NCBI RefSeq assembly: GCF_002723935.1
Contig: NZ_BEWM01000004.1
Location: 400,775 to 464,774, forward strand
Direction of reading: 5' to 3'
DNA from: Gluconobacter cerinus
GTDB lineage: Bacteria > Pseudomonadota > Alphaproteobacteria > Acetobacterales > Acetobacteraceae
Length of the DNA: 64,000 bases
This document shows, one piece after another, positions 53,887-64,000 of this stretch (the first letter of the stretch is position 1; every line of letters begins with the position of its first letter). The translations under genes were made by a program, and so were the position numbers. The notes beneath the pieces are model-generated. The model did no database searches, was not told the DNA's origin, and was given only the letters and a program-made list of their open reading frames with translations.

Positions 53887-56229
53887 GTGAAGACACTGGC
53901 TTCTCGTCTGTTCCTCGGTACTATTCTGAGTTCCGTACTCCTTTCCGCAGAGACTGGACGCTCCAGTGCTGCTCCGACCCATCATCCTCGTCATGTGACA
54001 AGCTCTCATCATGCGACATCTGGCACACCCGCAAAGCCGCGTCCCCGTAGAACGTCCATGATGGCAGCCAGCGAAGAAAGCGTCGGTGTTCGTGGATCAA
54101 GAAGTGCGCGCAACTCTGGGGGAGGCATGATGCGCGTTGAAACTGCACCTTATGCAGTGCAGTCTGTGGGGCGCCAATATATTGAGATGAGAAGCCCGAC
54201 ATCAACCGGTCTGGATGTTGTCCAAAATCTTCCAAGTGTCAGCATTGCCATGCCAGATACGTCTGGCATCAAAGGCGGTGCTCTGTATATGCGCGGTTTT
54301 ACTGATGCTGATACGGCTTTGCTTTTGGATGGGGCTCCTGCATCTCTTGCAGCATATCTTCAGCAGAACGTTGATGCAGAGAACATCGAAAGTGTCACCA
54401 TGACGCCTGGGAGCTCTCCCATCGATGCGCCTGCATCCAATGCAACGGCAGGTACGCTTGATGAGCGCACACTAACCCCTGGGAAAAAAGCTGGGGGCAG
54501 CATGGATTTTTCTTACGGCACCAACAACATGTCCCGGGAATTCGTCCGGCTGGAATCCGGAGAAATCGGAAATTCCGGTATTCGGTCTTACATCTCAGTC
54601 TCAAATACCCATTCGAGACAGTGGATGGGTGCAGGTACAAACCGCCGGACACATGTAGACGTTGGACTTTTTAAAGAATTTATCAACGGATCAACTGTAA
54701 AATTTTTTGGTTCATGGAACAATTCCATGTTCACAATTGATGCATATCCAGATGCTCAAACATTTTATAATTATAAGCATACGGGACAGGGATATAATCG
54801 TACAAATGTCTGGGACAGAAATTCCACGTCCGCCGGAAATTACTGGCAAGGCAATATTGATTCCTGGAACCAGTTTTTTGTCACAACACAAGCCCATATC
54901 ATTATCAACAAACGTCTGACCTTCGACCTTTCTCCCTATTTTGCGACAGGCTTCGGCTGGGACGGCTCAACTGCCGGCACGCCAGCCTCGACGGGTGCCA
55001 CATATTTCTATGGAAACGGTCAGAAAGCTGACCCTTCTACACCGTTGAGCACATACTGGGCGCAGCACTGGTCCCCGCAAGTCGGGCTTGTCGCCAAACT
55101 GGGTTACGACATTGATCGTCATAACCATCTGTCTTTCGGATACTGGTATGAGAACAACGCCGTTGACTATTTCTTTCCCACCATGGCAACACAACCTGGC
55201 GGACGAAATGCCAAAACAAATGACAATGCCTATAAGCTCTATACAGCAGAGGGTCAGGAAGCGATTTACAGTTACAATGCCGGCTACGAGCTGAATTCTT
55301 TCTTTATCGAAGATACCGCAAAGTATTTTAATGATCGCTTGACCATAAATGGTGGCTTCAAATACATCATGTCCAACTATTGGGATCGCGCTTCCGGGCT
55401 CAGCCAGTTTACGATCGGGGCCAACTCAACCGCGCCGCTTCCGCATCTTTCTGTCTCGTATAAAATCGACTCTCACAGTCAGGTTTACATGAATGCAGAG
55501 GGGGATTTCCGGCAGCCGTCTCCGTCACAGCTGTCTGGCTCGACGTCACTCCCAAAAAACCAGTATTCCATCACGGAGCAGATTGGATATCGCTATAACA
55601 ACCGGTACCTGACGTTCGATATTTCGGCATTCAATTCCAATATCACCAACCGTCTTCTCACCACCTATCTGCCCAATACCGCTTACGCAGTTTCCAATGC
55701 TGGAAACCAGACGATCCGCGGATTCGATGCCATGATTGCGGGAAGGGATTTTCACCATTTCAGCCCCTATGCCTCAGTAGAGTACCTGCATGGCACTTTT
55801 GACTCAAATATTCCTTATGGTGACACATACCTTCCAACCAAAGGAAAACAGTCCATTCTCACGCCACGAGTGCTTGCAAATTTTGGACTGACCTACAGCA
55901 ATGCAGGGTTCTTTGGAAACTTCAGCCTTCACTATACCGGCCCTCAGTCAGTAACACTTGTGGGCGATCAGAGAATGCCAGGGTTTGTTACCAATACCCT
56001 CGCGCTTGGGTATCATTTCAAACCGCTCTATTTCCTGAAAACCCCGACGTTCCGTCTGAATTTCTCTAACCTGACGGGATCGATCATTCGTGTCGGAACA
56101 ACGGGCATTACCAACAACTACCACAATGTGACACTGCTCGATGGCAGTACCCTAGCAGGCAGCAGCGGGGCTTCCTTCTATGTGCTTCCAAGATTTTCAA
56201 TGACGGGAACGGTCTCATCGGACTTCTGA
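53887..56229 (+). CDS. TonB-dependent receptor, unknown ligand
   Basis: A 780-residue outer-membrane receptor. I start at GTG 53887, which has TCGGAG seven bases upstream and gives a clean signal peptide (KTLASRLFLGTILSSVLLSAETGRSSA). The frame is open to 53842. A His/Arg/Pro-rich linker precedes a plug with PYAVQSVGRQYIEMRSPTSTGLDVVQNLPSVSI, GGALYMRGFTDADTALLLDGAP and IESVTMTPGSSPIDAPASNA. The barrel ends in TGTVSSDF. The terminal Phe and size are normal. The DNA before it is AT-rich. No Fur or Zur box was seen. Its place beside a pyrimidine operon and a zinc locus does not settle the substrate. Confidence 0.85.
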   Translation: MKTLASRLFLGTILSSVLLSAETGRSSAAPTHHPRHVTSSHHATSGTPAKPRPRRTSMMAASEESVGVRGSRSARNSGGGMMRVETAPYAVQSVGRQYIEMRSPTSTGLDVVQNLPSVSIAMPDTSGIKGGALYMRGFTDADTALLLDGAPASLAAYLQQNVDAENIESVTMTPGSSPIDAPASNATAGTLDERTLTPGKKAGGSMDFSYGTNNMSREFVRLESGEIGNSGIRSYISVSNTHSRQWMGAGTNRRTHVDVGLFKEFINGSTVKFFGSWNNSMFTIDAYPDAQTFYNYKHTGQGYNRTNVWDRNSTSAGNYWQGNIDSWNQFFVTTQAHIIINKRLTFDLSPYFATGFGWDGSTAGTPASTGATYFYGNGQKADPSTPLSTYWAQHWSPQVGLVAKLGYDIDRHNHLSFGYWYENNAVDYFFPTMATQPGGRNAKTNDNAYKLYTAEGQEAIYSYNAGYELNSFFIEDTAKYFNDRLTINGGFKYIMSNYWDRASGLSQFTIGANSTAPLPHLSVSYKIDSHSQVYMNAEGDFRQPSPSQLSGSTSLPKNQYSITEQIGYRYNNRYLTFDISAFNSNITNRLLTTYLPNTAYAVSNAGNQTIRGFDAMIAGRDFHHFSPYASVEYLHGTFDSNIPYGDTYLPTKGKQSILTPRVLANFGLTYSNAGFFGNFSLHYTGPQSVTLVGDQRMPGFVTNTLALGYHFKPLYFLKTPTFRLNFSNLTGSIIRVGTTGITNNYHNVTLLDGSTLAGSSGASFYVLPRFSMTGTVSSDF

Positions 56230-56310
56230 GTTTCACTGCATCTTTCGAGAGAATAGTTGCTGAGATATGCATCAGAGCGAATGGTTATTTTACGGGCCCG
56301 TGAGTGTTCG

Positions 56311-56336
56311 GGAGGGGCTAAGAAGAAAGCCCCTCC
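56311..56336. terminator. Bidirectional terminator hairpin
   Basis: A perfect 9-bp stem, GGAGGGGCT with AGCCCCTCC, around an 8-base loop, between the convergent ends of the TonB receptor (56229) and the COG0523 gene (56406). Confidence 0.75.
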
Positions 56337-56405
56337 AATTGCTGTCCTAATCGCCAGGCCAGGTGGCATAAAATATGTGCGCGTACGTCAAAATAACTCA
56401 GATAT

Positions 56406-57608
56406 TTACGACCATTGAGGAAATGGGTCAGGAAGATTATCGTAGTGCCAAGGCATGAAAATTGCGTCCTGTGGTGGTGCAACAAGGCAATTGTCGAGCG
56501 CGGTACGAATTGCAGCCTCGTCCATTCCGGTTCCAATAAAGACCAGTTCCTGACGTCGGTCTCCGTAAACATCGTCCCAGTATTTGGCCAATGTCGCTCG
56601 CCAGCCTTCGTCATCAGGCCAATTGTCATGCGGGACACTTGCCCACCACCGCCCAGCCGCCTGATGACGCGCTAAAGCCCCCGCAATACTCAAATCTCCG
56701 ACCCAATCCGGGCGGGTTGCAAGCCAGAAATAGCCTTTCACGCGCACCACACCGTGCCATGACTGCTCGATGAAGTCTGCAAAAGCATTCGGTCTGAAAG
56801 GCCGATGGGCACGGTAGACAAAGCTGGAAATTCCGTATTCTTCCGTTTCCGGCCGATGTTCAGAATGCCCGTACAACTCTTTGAACCACAAGGGATTCTG
56901 GTGTGCACGCTCAGAATCAAATCGGCCAGTGTTTAAAAGCTGGTTTATGGGAACCTGGCTTTGGCTTGTTTCAACCACAGCCGCGTCAGCATTGAGAGAA
57001 CGAATGATCAATCTTGCTGCCTCTGCCTGCTCGGTAGTGGCCGTATCGATTTTGTTTAGAACGATGACGTCCGCAAATTCGATCTGATCAACGAATAGGT
57101 CTACGAGCGCGCGTTCGTCCTCTTCTCCCGCAACCTCACCTCGATCCCGAAGGAAATCGGTTGATCCGTAGTCTTTGAGCAGGTTCACGGCATCTACAAC
57201 AGTTACCATCGTATCGAGCCGAGCGACGTCACTCAAACTGCGGCCTTCTTCATCTCGAAACTCGAAAGTAGCTGCGACGGGCAGGGGCTCTGCAATCCCG
57301 GTTGATTCAATCAGGAGGTAATCAAATCTTTTTTCTTCCGCCAGCCGTGTCACCTCGGTCAGAAGGTCATCCCGCAACGTACAGCAGATGCAGCCATTCG
57401 TCATTTCCACGAGCTTTTCATTTGTCCGGGACAAATTACTGCCGCCATTGCGGATCAGCTCGGCATCAATGTTCACGTCACTCATATCATTGACAATGAC
57501 CGCAACCTTCAGACCGTCGCGATTATTCAGAACATGATTGAGAAGGGTAGTTTTTCCAGCTCCCAAAAAACCGGAAAGAACGGTCACAGGCAATCGATTG
57601 TCCGACAT
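56406..57608 (-). CDS. COG0523 (CobW/ZigA-type) metallochaperone GTPase
   Basis: A 400-residue G3E GTPase. The P-loop GFLGAGKT is at residues 13-20. The metal-binding CXCC motif is CICC at 73-76 ([14 protein letters not shown]), then IESTGIAEP and the guanine site NKID in [10 protein letters not shown]. The C-terminal CobW_C part is rich in Trp and His. Such proteins deliver zinc to enzymes under zinc shortage. A nearly perfect Zur box precedes it, and it is divergent from a DUF1826 gene known to accompany Zur-controlled COG0523 genes. The start [10 protein letters not shown] at 57608 is chosen; the 35 extra upstream codons run across the Zur site. Confidence 0.9.
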   Translation of the reverse strand: MSDNRLPVTVLSGFLGAGKTTLLNHVLNNRDGLKVAVIVNDMSDVNIDAELIRNGGSNLSRTNEKLVEMTNGCICCTLRDDLLTEVTRLAEEKRFDYLLIESTGIAEPLPVAATFEFRDEEGRSLSDVARLDTMVTVVDAVNLLKDYGSTDFLRDRGEVAGEEDERALVDLFVDQIEFADVIVLNKIDTATTEQAEAARLIIRSLNADAAVVETSQSQVPINQLLNTGRFDSERAHQNPLWFKELYGHSEHRPETEEYGISSFVYRAHRPFRPNAFADFIEQSWHGVVRVKGYFWLATRPDWVGDLSIAGALARHQAAGRWWASVPHDNWPDDEGWRATLAKYWDDVYGDRRQELVFIGTGMDEAAIRTALDNCLVAPPQDAIFMPWHYDNLPDPFPQWS

Positions 57609-57657
57609 GAGGCAAGCACCTGAAGAGAAGAGGGGATTGATACAGGCGTCAATAATA

Positions 57658-57675
57658 GTTATGTTATAACATATC
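57658..57675. promoter_or_regulatory. Zur box in divergent promoter
   Basis: GTTATGTTATAACATATC agrees with the Zur consensus tail GTTATANTATAACATTTC at 15 of 17 fixed positions and contains the perfect palindrome TATGTTATAACATA (57660-57673). It lies 50 bases before the COG0523 gene and 22 bases before the DUF1826 gene, so zinc-loaded Zur would repress both. Confidence 0.75.
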
Positions 57676-57696
57676 AATAGCAAGGAAGCGTTTTCC

Positions 57697-58302
57697 ATGC
57701 CGCAGTGTTCCACCCGTACCCGTCTGGCTCGTCAGTCGTTGCTCAAAGACATTCTGTTGCCTCACTGTAGCATCAGTCTTCATCAGGCCGGCTTGTCGGA
57801 AACACTGACACAGGCGGCGAAAGACTATCTGAAATCCGCGCCTCGATCATGGATAGCGCGGGGGCAACTGGGGGACATTGCTGCCCAGCTACAAGCCTCA
57901 TTTCCGGAAGGTACATTGCCTCTACAGAAAGACATCCTGGAGATCGCTACTCTTTACGGCGATATGTCCCGACATCAAGCACTCCGCGTTCGTTTGGAAA
58001 AAATAACGACGGATAGTTGCAGGAAATTTCATGTTGATTGCGTCGATCTCCGTTTGCTTCGCGCCTATGTCGGGCCGGGAGTTCAATGGACAACCGACAA
58101 CGGGTCAACCATCCAAGAAGCCTCTACCGGGACAATTGTTCTTCTGAAAGGGAAACACTTTCCGCAGTGGGACCACGCAGAGAAGGTCCTCCATCGCTCG
58201 CCTCCACTCTCTCATCGCCCTGCCAAGGAGCGCATAAGGCTTCTACTCACGGTTGATGAAGCTAACGCCTGTGGAGAAGCCCCTTTTGGGATAGCAGCAT
58301 AA
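57697..58302 (+). CDS. DUF1826 family protein, zinc-starvation associated
   Basis: A 201-residue soluble protein. The C-terminal half carries the DUF1826 features: [37 protein letters not shown] and [22 protein letters not shown], with conserved His, Cys and Asp residues that could hold a metal. The biochemical role is not known. The family is found repeatedly next to COG0523 GTPases and under Zur, as here, where a Zur box lies in the shared 88-base promoter region. The ATG follows AAGGAA. Confidence 0.8.
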   Translation: MPQCSTRTRLARQSLLKDILLPHCSISLHQAGLSETLTQAAKDYLKSAPRSWIARGQLGDIAAQLQASFPEGTLPLQKDILEIATLYGDMSRHQALRVRLEKITTDSCRKFHVDCVDLRLLRAYVGPGVQWTTDNGSTIQEASTGTIVLLKGKHFPQWDHAEKVLHRSPPLSHRPAKERIRLLLTVDEANACGEAPFGIAA

Positions 58303-58368
58303 TAAATGTCTGGTGATTTGACGTAAATTTCCGATTTTCGCGTCTATGAAAAGACACCTTATCAAATA

Positions 58369-59583
58369 TTAGATCGGTCGCTGTTGTTTTGCCTTGATAT
58401 CCCCCAAAGTCAGCAGCCAGATCATGAAACCACCAAAAGCCAGGCCGCTGCCAACCCAGCCGACTGAGGTCCATCCAAAACCGGCTGCAATGGCAAGCCC
58501 ACCCAGTGCGGGACCAACGGCATTAGACAGGTTGAAAGCGCTCTGGTTCAAGGCCGCAGCCATAGCTTCTGCACCTACCGCGACTTCAAGGAGGCGCGAC
58601 TGAATCACCGTTCCCAGCCCTCCGCCACACCCGATCATAAACACAACAGGCATCAGCTCCCAGACGTTATGCGCAGATCCTGCGAAACCGGCGAGAGCTG
58701 ATGCATTGACGAGCAAGATACCGCCCATGGTCAACATCATCTTCCGGTCAGCAGCCCAGGCGCAAACAACCGTTCCTGTGGTCATTCCCGCTCCGAAGAC
58801 AGCCAGCATGATAGCAATCATCGTGGACGATGCGTGTAGAACTTCCTGCATAATGGCCGTCAGGTAAGTATAAACACAAAAAATTCCACCAAACCCAACG
58901 GCACTAATTCCAAGGGTGAGCCACACTTGTCGGTTTTTAAGGCCTCTGAGCTGCGCCATTGCATTTGCATGGGGACGTGAAGGGTCTGTGGGAACAACCA
59001 CACTGACAAGGACAGTTGTGATGAGTGCCAGAGCCGCGATCAAACCGAAGGACCAGCGCCATCCCAGGGCACTTCCGATGATACTGGCGAGGGGAACGCC
59101 TGCAACTGTTGCTACAGTAAGACCAAGCACGACACGCGAAACCGCCTGTGTCCTGCGACTTGGAGGAACGAGTGACGAAGCGATGATGCCAGCTATTCCA
59201 AAATAGGCGCCATGGGGGAGGCCGCTGACAAATCGGCATATCAAAAGGTAGCCATAAGATGGGACAAATGCTGTGAGCCCATTTCCAACCATATAGAGGG
59301 CAGTGAGCCCAATGAGTGTTTTTTTATGGCTCAAACGTGCGCTGAGAACAGCAATGAGCGGCGCACCAATGCCAACACCCATCGCGTAAGCAACAATCGC
59401 GTGCCCGGCCTGAGGAACCGTAACCTGAAGTTCGCGTGCGATCAGAGGCACCAGACTCATGGCTGTAAATTCAGCAGTTCCTATAGCAAAAGCGCCCAGA
59501 GCGAGCACAAAGAAAATGAGAGATGTGCGGGGGGAAGGAACGTTCGTCAAAGACGAGTTCTCGGGCGGCACTGCGATGGTCAT
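58369..59583 (-). CDS. MFS exporter, DHA1 family (AraJ/YdhP-like)
   Basis: A 404-residue inner-membrane protein with 12 hydrophobic segments. The opening ALGAFAIGTAEFTAMSLVPLIARELQVTVPQAGHAIVAYAMGV and the GLPHGAYFGIAGIIASSLVPPSRRTQAVS segment are those of the arabinose/drug exporter group (AraJ, YdhP, Cmr). It probably expels a sugar derivative, drug or metabolite. It is divergent from the AraC gene at 59956, its likely regulator. The ATG at 59583 is preceded by AGAGA. Confidence 0.87.
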   Translation of the reverse strand: MTIAVPPENSSLTNVPSPRTSLIFFVLALGAFAIGTAEFTAMSLVPLIARELQVTVPQAGHAIVAYAMGVGIGAPLIAVLSARLSHKKTLIGLTALYMVGNGLTAFVPSYGYLLICRFVSGLPHGAYFGIAGIIASSLVPPSRRTQAVSRVVLGLTVATVAGVPLASIIGSALGWRWSFGLIAALALITTVLVSVVVPTDPSRPHANAMAQLRGLKNRQVWLTLGISAVGFGGIFCVYTYLTAIMQEVLHASSTMIAIMLAVFGAGMTTGTVVCAWAADRKMMLTMGGILLVNASALAGFAGSAHNVWELMPVVFMIGCGGGLGTVIQSRLLEVAVGAEAMAAALNQSAFNLSNAVGPALGGLAIAAGFGWTSVGWVGSGLAFGGFMIWLLTLGDIKAKQQRPI

Positions 59584-59955
59584 GCGGTCTCTTTGAGGAA
59601 GAATTTCAAGAAAGTTAGCGAGGCGCGATAGACCACAAGAAACCGTGAGAGCAATGCTGCGATGAAGCGGTTCAAAACTGATAATAACTACAATGTTGTT
59701 ATAACGTAACGGTTACAAGAAAATTTCTACTTCAGAAACGCAAAAAGACTGCAGGACGAGCCGCTCTTATCGCTGAACAAAACCGCAAAAAAGTATCGAA
59801 AAAATAAAAATCAAACGCTAGATGCTAACAGGAAAATTCCTGATGATAATGAGACGAATCAGACCTTACTGGAAACCATGATCCCAAATGCAGATCCTGA
59901 TATCATCCGTAGTTTTTAGAGCCTTGCCCTAGGGCAGCGTTGTATTAGGCATTGC
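59584..59955. promoter_or_regulatory. Divergent control region, MFS exporter / AraC regulator
   Basis: 372 bases. Two short palindromes lie next to each other, GTTATAAC (59698-59705) and GTAACGGTTAC (59706-59716), about 120 bases upstream of the exporter start, and could bind a regulator. An open frame from about 59711 to 59919 has no start codon and is rejected as a gene. Nothing else is seen. Confidence 0.4.
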
Positions 59956-60864
59956 ATGTCCCATCGCCGAAAACCCTTTGCCACGCAACCCCTTCAACCC
60001 GTTTACGAACTCATTACGGCCAAGCCAGCGCACAGTTTTACTCTGTCCAGGCATGATTACCCCGCTGAGTGCGCTAAGTGGAATTACCATCCTGAGTATG
60101 AACTGCACCTGATTACAGCGGGGAGTGGGCGGTATGTCGTGGGTGACCATGTCGGTACCTTCTACGCCAGAAGCATGTTTCTGATAGGGCCCAACTTACC
60201 TCACAACTGGTTAAGCAATCTGGGGCAAGAACAGGTCTGTCATGGGCGCGATCTGGTCGTACAGATCCAGCCAGCATGGCTTCAGGGATTGATTCAACTA
60301 TGCCCGGAATTTGGTGAAATCCTGCGCCTGATTGAGGACGCGTCCAACGGAGTTGAATTTCATGGACCATCGCTGGAAATGCTTTGCCACCAGATGGAAG
60401 ACCTGGAGCTCTCTGCCCCAGCAGAGCGGGTCTCGAAACTGATTGCGCTTCTTGTAGATTTGGCTCAGGTTCCTCGACACATTCTATGTCAGTCTTGGAA
60501 CTCCCGCTCTTCAAAAGCAGAAGAGTCCAAGGTGATCGATCAGGTCATGCAGAGCTTGTTGTCTTCAGATTTAAAGATGATCAAACAGGCAGAGATCGCC
60601 CATCGCGTTAAAATGAGTCCGTCTGCTTTCTCGCGTTTATTCCAGCAAGCAACAGGGGGCACTTTCACCAGTTTTGTGCGCCGTTTACGGATCAGTCGTG
60701 CATGCAACCTTCTGATGACAACGAAAGACCCCATTTCCGTCATAGGCGCAGAGTCCGGCTTCAGTAATCTATCCAATTTCAATCGAGTATTTCTGGAAGA
60801 AAAAGGGGTTACTCCCAGAAGGTATCGCCAAGAAGCAGAGCAATCCATCCAAGCGTCAACCTAG
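59956..60864 (+). CDS. AraC family regulator with cupin sensing domain
   Basis: A 302-residue protein. The N-terminal cupin-like sensor shows WNYHPEYELHLITAGSGRYVVGDHVGTFYARSMFLIGPNLPHNW. The C-terminal double helix-turn-helix is IKQAEIAHRVKMSPSAFSRLFQQATG and VIGAESGFSNLSNFNRVFLEEKGVTPRRYR. The sensing half resembles regulators for sugar use. It is divergent from the AraJ-like exporter, which it may control. It converges with the LysR gene only 28 bases away. No strong ribosome site is visible before the ATG. Confidence 0.87.
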   Translation: MSHRRKPFATQPLQPVYELITAKPAHSFTLSRHDYPAECAKWNYHPEYELHLITAGSGRYVVGDHVGTFYARSMFLIGPNLPHNWLSNLGQEQVCHGRDLVVQIQPAWLQGLIQLCPEFGEILRLIEDASNGVEFHGPSLEMLCHQMEDLELSAPAERVSKLIALLVDLAQVPRHILCQSWNSRSSKAEESKVIDQVMQSLLSSDLKMIKQAEIAHRVKMSPSAFSRLFQQATGGTFTSFVRRLRISRACNLLMTTKDPISVIGAESGFSNLSNFNRVFLEEKGVTPRRYRQEAEQSIQAST

Positions 60865-60892
60865 TTTTCAAGCATTTATCCAACCCTACAAT

Positions 60893-61789
60893 TTATCCAC
60901 CTCGGTAACGCAAAGCGTCCAGAACAAGGGTGAACGCTGGAGAGGGCTGCCGCCTGCTTGGGTAATACAGATAATAACCGTCGAATGGTTCACACCAATC
61001 TTCAAGAATTCGCACCAGAGTTCCTGAAGAAAGGTGATCTTTGATGTGATCCTCAAGCATGAAAGCAATACCGTGCCCGGTGAGGGCGGCTTCCACAATC
61101 AGATTGATATCGTTGAACACAAGCTGTCCTTGCGTTTTAACCCGGATCTCTTTGCCATCGCGCTCAAACTCCCAGGCATATAATCCACCGGAAGTCGGCA
61201 AGCGCAGATTGATGCAGTTATGTCGCGCAAGATCGTAAGGCGTTTCCGGGATAGTCTTTCCGCTCAGATATGATGGAGAGGCCACAGCGGCCATCCGAAG
61301 GCGTGGGCTGATTGGCACCGCAATCATGTCCTGCTCCAGTCTTTCTCCAAGCCTTATTCCTGCGTCATATCGCTCAGCCACGATATCGACGAGGCCTCCT
61401 TCGATATTGATTTCCACGTTGATGTCAGGGTTTTCGGCTGTGAGACGATCAATAGCTGGCCACAGCACCGTGTACGCCGCGTGAGAACTTGTTGTGATCC
61501 GGACAGTGCCCGCAGGGCGCTCCCGCAGTTCGGTCAATGCGGCAAGCTTTTGATCAATATCCTCCAAGGCAGGACGCAGTGTTTCTATAAGGCGTTCACC
61601 AGCCAGTGTCGGTGCGACACTCCTGGTTGTGCGCGTAAGGAGCCGGAGGCCCAGTCTGGCTTCGAGCCGCCGAAGAGAATGGCTGAGCGCAGATTGTGAA
61701 ATCCCAAGCTTGCCTGCGGCCTTAGTAAAACTGCCTTCATCAGCAACTGCCAAGAACATGGCCAGACTTCCAAGCTCTTCACGCCGCAT
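60893..61789 (-). CDS. LysR family transcriptional regulator
   Basis: A 298-residue regulator. The N-terminal winged helix-turn-helix is FLAVADEGSFTKAAGKLGISQSALSHSLRRLEARLGLRLLTRTTRSVAPT. The C-terminal effector domain has VRITTSSHAAYTVLWPAIDRL and YDAGIRLGERLEQDMIAVPI, as in the large group of LysR proteins that sit beside aldo-keto reductases and other oxidoreductases. It is divergent from two aldo-keto reductase genes, with 149 bases between, and most likely controls them. The effector is unknown. Confidence 0.9.
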   Translation of the reverse strand: MRREELGSLAMFLAVADEGSFTKAAGKLGISQSALSHSLRRLEARLGLRLLTRTTRSVAPTLAGERLIETLRPALEDIDQKLAALTELRERPAGTVRITTSSHAAYTVLWPAIDRLTAENPDINVEINIEGGLVDIVAERYDAGIRLGERLEQDMIAVPISPRLRMAAVASPSYLSGKTIPETPYDLARHNCINLRLPTSGGLYAWEFERDGKEIRVKTQGQLVFNDINLIVEAALTGHGIAFMLEDHIKDHLSSGTLVRILEDWCEPFDGYYLYYPSRRQPSPAFTLVLDALRYRGG

Positions 61790-63804
<2,015 letters not shown>

Positions 63805-64000
63805 TGCTGAGATACCAGCTCTTGCTTCCTACAATCTTAGCGGCTCTGTTATTTTAGTCACTATGGTGCTGTAGGGGGCCGGGGTAGTAAAGGTTTTTTA
63901 ACACTGCGCGATTATGCGCCTCCCTTGCTATGTTCAGGGCTGAGCATGCAGGACATTGCGACCTGTCGAAAGGCTTTGTCTTCAAAAGGCGAAAATCGTC
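63805..64000. other. Right end of window, no supported gene
   Basis: 196 bases after the last reductase gene. A run of six T follows GGTAGTAAAGG near 63890, and open frames begin at ATGs at 63930 and 63946, but both run off the window and neither can be named. A gene start or mobile element end may lie here. Confidence 0.35.

Noticed and set aside
59711..59919. Open stretch between the exporter and AraC genes
   Set aside because: It begins right after a stop codon and has no usable start codon or ribosome site.
63890..64000. Possible mobile element end or new gene start at the right edge
   Set aside because: The frames from ATG 63930 and 63946 are too short to judge and no terminal inverted repeat pair can be shown inside the window.

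Overview
The window looks like chromosome of an acetic acid bacterium, most probably a Gluconobacter. The strongest pointer is a complete membrane-bound D-fructose dehydrogenase operon in the small subunit, cytochrome c, large subunit order (fdhS-fdhC-fdhL, 38423 to 34737, minus strand). The subunits have the sizes (183, 486 and 544 residues) and sequence I know from Gluconobacter japonicus. Other features fit the same lifestyle: many TonB receptors, OprB-type sugar porins, a Hint-domain repeat protein of a kind common in Acetobacteraceae, and aldo-keto reductases. No rRNA, tRNA, CRISPR array or complete insertion sequence was recognised.

Layout. 1-5077: an RND efflux pump with its adaptor (cut by the window edge) and a divergent AraC regulator; a 9-base word occurs three times between them. 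5157-13322: an iron/siderophore region with two TonB receptors, an RhtX/FptX-like inner-membrane transporter, a cupin and two AraC regulators, with two good Fur-box candidates. 13472-15883: a secreted or surface strand-loop-strand repeat protein with a Hint domain. 16730-23135: a TonB receptor, a lone PstS-like phosphate-binding protein, an OprB porin and a type 2 polyphosphate kinase. 23321-30476: a small membrane protein, a short-chain dehydrogenase, a GAF-PAS-GAF HWE histidine kinase, an aldehyde dehydrogenase and a DHA2 exporter.

31028-38423: a tannase/feruloyl-esterase family enzyme converges on the fructose dehydrogenase operon. That operon continues without a break into an exported GlcG-type (heme-binding family) protein and an OprB porin. 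Upstream of fdhS lies a very AT-rich stretch (17% G+C over 38581-38760, counted) followed by an AT-rich orphan gene for an exported protein. 39588-44317: a four-gene tripartite exporter matching ytcA-mdtN-mdtO-mdtP.

44706-53678: a complete reductive pyrimidine-degradation locus: PreT/PreA dihydropyrimidine dehydrogenase, an M20 N-carbamoyl-amino-acid hydrolase, a RutR-like TetR regulator, an NCS1 nucleobase transporter, dihydropyrimidinase and a beta-alanine:pyruvate-type aminotransferase. Two operator-like palindromes close to the known RutR consensus sit in front of the two transcription units. Together the enzymes would take uracil or thymine to beta-alanine or 3-aminoisobutyrate and then to the semialdehyde.

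53887-63804: another TonB receptor; a COG0523 metallochaperone GTPase divergent from a DUF1826 protein across an excellent Zur-box match; an AraJ-like exporter with a divergent AraC regulator; and a LysR regulator divergent from two aldo-keto reductases. The last 196 bases hold no gene I can support. Start codons were re-chosen by ribosome-binding sites and family length; several genes, including fdhS, appear to start with TTG or GTG.
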